A DNA stretch of 64,000 nt. It comes from Caballeronia sordidicola (GTDB taxonomy: Bacteria; Pseudomonadota; Gammaproteobacteria; Burkholderiales; Burkholderiaceae). The notes under the pieces were generated by a model, which saw only the letters and a list, made by a program, of their open reading frames with translations, was not told the origin of the DNA and did no database searches. The stretch lies in assembly GCF_001544455.2 (NCBI RefSeq), contig NZ_FCOC02000002.1:372001-436000 (forward strand). The letters run 5' to 3'. Shown piece by piece: positions 62,811-64,000 of the stretch. Every line of letters starts with the position of its first letter. Within the stretch, counting starts at the first letter, position 1. The translations under genes and the position numbers were made by a program.

Positions 62811-64000
62811 TTACGCTGCCCTTGTCTGCACTAATGCTTTTGCCGTTCCATGACCCGCCGCCGCCGTGGGCGGCGGTGCGCCCGGTTCGGCGGTATCGTC
62901 CGCGAGTTGCAGGAACAAAATCGAGATCTGCGCGCCTTCGATCACGTCCGCAGTCTTCGAACGATTGCGGATGTCGATGCGGGCGCCATGCTCGTCGACG
63001 ATCTTCTTCACCGTTGCAAGACCCAGACCCGTGCCCTTTGCCTTCGTGGTGACATAGGGCTCGAATGCACGCGAGAGAATTCGCGCTGGAAAACCAGGAC
63101 CGTTGTCCGATACCGTCAGCCGCACCGCCACGCGGGCATGTCCGGAAGCATCGGGGTCGCCATATTCTACTGTCTTCGTTTCAAGCAGCACGCGCGGCTC
63201 GGCAACATCGGCGACCGCGTCCTGTGCGTTTTGCAACAGGTTGTGAATCACCTGTCGCAGTTGCGTGGCGTCGCCGCGAATCACGGGCAGTTTTGTCAGC
63301 TCGACATTGATCGGGCTCTTGCCTTCTTCAATGCCATACAGCGTCAGCACTTCGGCCACGAGGTCATTGAGCTGCAGATTGCCCAGCACCGCTGGCGGCG
63401 TGCGCGCGTATTCGCGGAAGTCGTCGACCATCTGCTTCATGGCCTGAACCTGATTCACGATGGTCGTGGCGCCCCGCTTGAGCACGTCGGCGTCGGCGGG
63501 CGCGAGTTTATCGGCGAGCTTCATTTGCAGGCGTTCCGCCGATAGCTGGATCGGCGTGAGCGGATTCTTGATCTCGTGCGCAAGCCGCCGCGCGACTTCG
63601 CCCCACGCGACAGAACGCTGCGCCGAGATGACGTCCGAGATGTCGTCGAATACGACTACGTAGCCGGTGGTTTCGGCGTCGTCGGCATCGCTTTCGGTCA
63701 ATGTCAGCAATTGCGTGCCCCGGACCAGCAAGGTCAGCGGATCGGTCTCGCCCGGCACGGGAACCGCAAGTTGTTGCTGCCAATGTCCGCGATCGCCGAT
63801 AGGCCTGCCGCTACCGCTCGCGGCTGCATCGCGATCCGCGAAAGCCTTGCGCACCATCGCGCCAAATTCGGCCAGCACGCCAATCTGCTCCAGCGGCAAG
63901 TTCAGCGAGCCGCTGAACGGCTGCCGGAAAATGCGCTCCGCGCCGCGATTGGCCGTGGTCAGGCGGAATTGGCGATCGAACACGAACACACCCGCCGTCA
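62811..64000 (-). CDS. NtrY-like sensor histidine kinase (partial, continues past window)
   Basis: The frame is open to the right edge of the window, so the N-terminal membrane and HAMP parts are not seen. Visible are a PAS domain (VFDRQFRLTTANRGAERIF onward), the H-box RRLAHEIKNPLTPIQLSAER, and the ATPase domain with LLQNAQDAV, DNGPGFP and GTGLGLATVKKI. It should phosphorylate the adjacent regulator. NtrYX-type systems respond to nitrogen or redox/envelope cues; the signal here is unknown. Confidence 0.88.
   Translation of the reverse strand, partial: TAGVFVFDRQFRLTTANRGAERIFRQPFSGSLNLPLEQIGVLAEFGAMVRKAFADRDAAASGSGRPIGDRGHWQQQLAVPVPGETDPLTLLVRGTQLLTLTESDADDAETTGYVVVFDDISDVISAQRSVAWGEVARRLAHEIKNPLTPIQLSAERLQMKLADKLAPADADVLKRGATTIVNQVQAMKQMVDDFREYARTPPAVLGNLQLNDLVAEVLTLYGIEEGKSPINVELTKLPVIRGDATQLRQVIHNLLQNAQDAVADVAEPRVLLETKTVEYGDPDASGHARVAVRLTVSDNGPGFPARILSRAFEPYVTTKAKGTGLGLATVKKIVDEHGARIDIRNRSKTADVIEGAQISILFLQLADDTAEPGAPPPTAAAGHGTAKALVQTRAA

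Overview
The window is a 64 kb piece of a GC-rich betaproteobacterial chromosome. Gene content and order point to the family Burkholderiaceae, most likely a Paraburkholderia or Caballeronia relative; the genus is inferred, not proven. Supporting blocks are argB-HAD-metX-metW-ampG, gatCAB divergent from mreBCD-mrdA-rodA, hslVU beside dksA and a CobW-type GTPase, and queC-queE-queD. Most of the window is housekeeping core.

Layout: (1) 1-5.1 kb: a partial cyclopropane-fatty-acid-synthase-like methyltransferase, a DUF1295 membrane protein, an MFS transporter, small proteins and the kinase SrkA. (2) 5.2-7.3 kb: two convergent PepSY-type membrane proteins, each preceded by a Fur-box-like site. (3) 7.4-14.2 kb: an accessory island with a decayed type I-C CRISPR-Cas locus. 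A leader-like hairpin and one lone repeat come first, then cas3 with an internal deletion, intact cas5-cas8c-cas7, a cas2 tail fragment where cas4-cas1-cas2 should be, a second leader and a five-repeat degenerate array. A glycosyltransferase-like gene follows. (4) 14.3-22 kb: XdhC-family protein, amino-acid permease, fpr, aldo/keto reductase, MscS channel, DUF3185 protein and a phytanoyl-CoA-dioxygenase-like protein. (5) 22.7-37.6 kb: metK, lpxL, dapF, DUF484, xerC, rlmI, CobW GTPase, dksA, hslVU, a RegB/RegA-like redox two-component pair and a TPR protein. (6) 37.6-43.9 kb: a Cys-rich small protein, argB, HAD hydrolase, a SAM-II riboswitch with metX-metW, ampG and an M48 peptidase. (7) 43.9-46.0 kb: an AT-rich two-gene insertion encoding a HEPN-domain protein and a P-loop ATPase. 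(8) 46.0-64 kb: xth, ppk2, gatBAC, the mre cell-shape operon, a Sel1 protein, an HpcH/HpaI aldolase, the queuosine genes, tRNA-Phe, and an NtrYX-like pair cut by the window end.

Functional links: metX-metW and metK sit at the two ends of the methionine/S-adenosylmethionine pathway. metX carries a recognisable SAM-II riboswitch. metK has a perfect 14-bp hairpin that buries its Shine-Dalgarno and the first base of its GTG start, which looks like a second, unrecognised RNA switch. The CobW GTPase and a DksA lacking the four-cysteine zinc site are neighbours, as expected for zinc-sparing stringent control.

The best candidates for undescribed biology are the HEPN-ATPase pair, the metK leader, and the CRISPR remnant whose crRNA-binding genes stay open after loss of helicase and adaptation genes.
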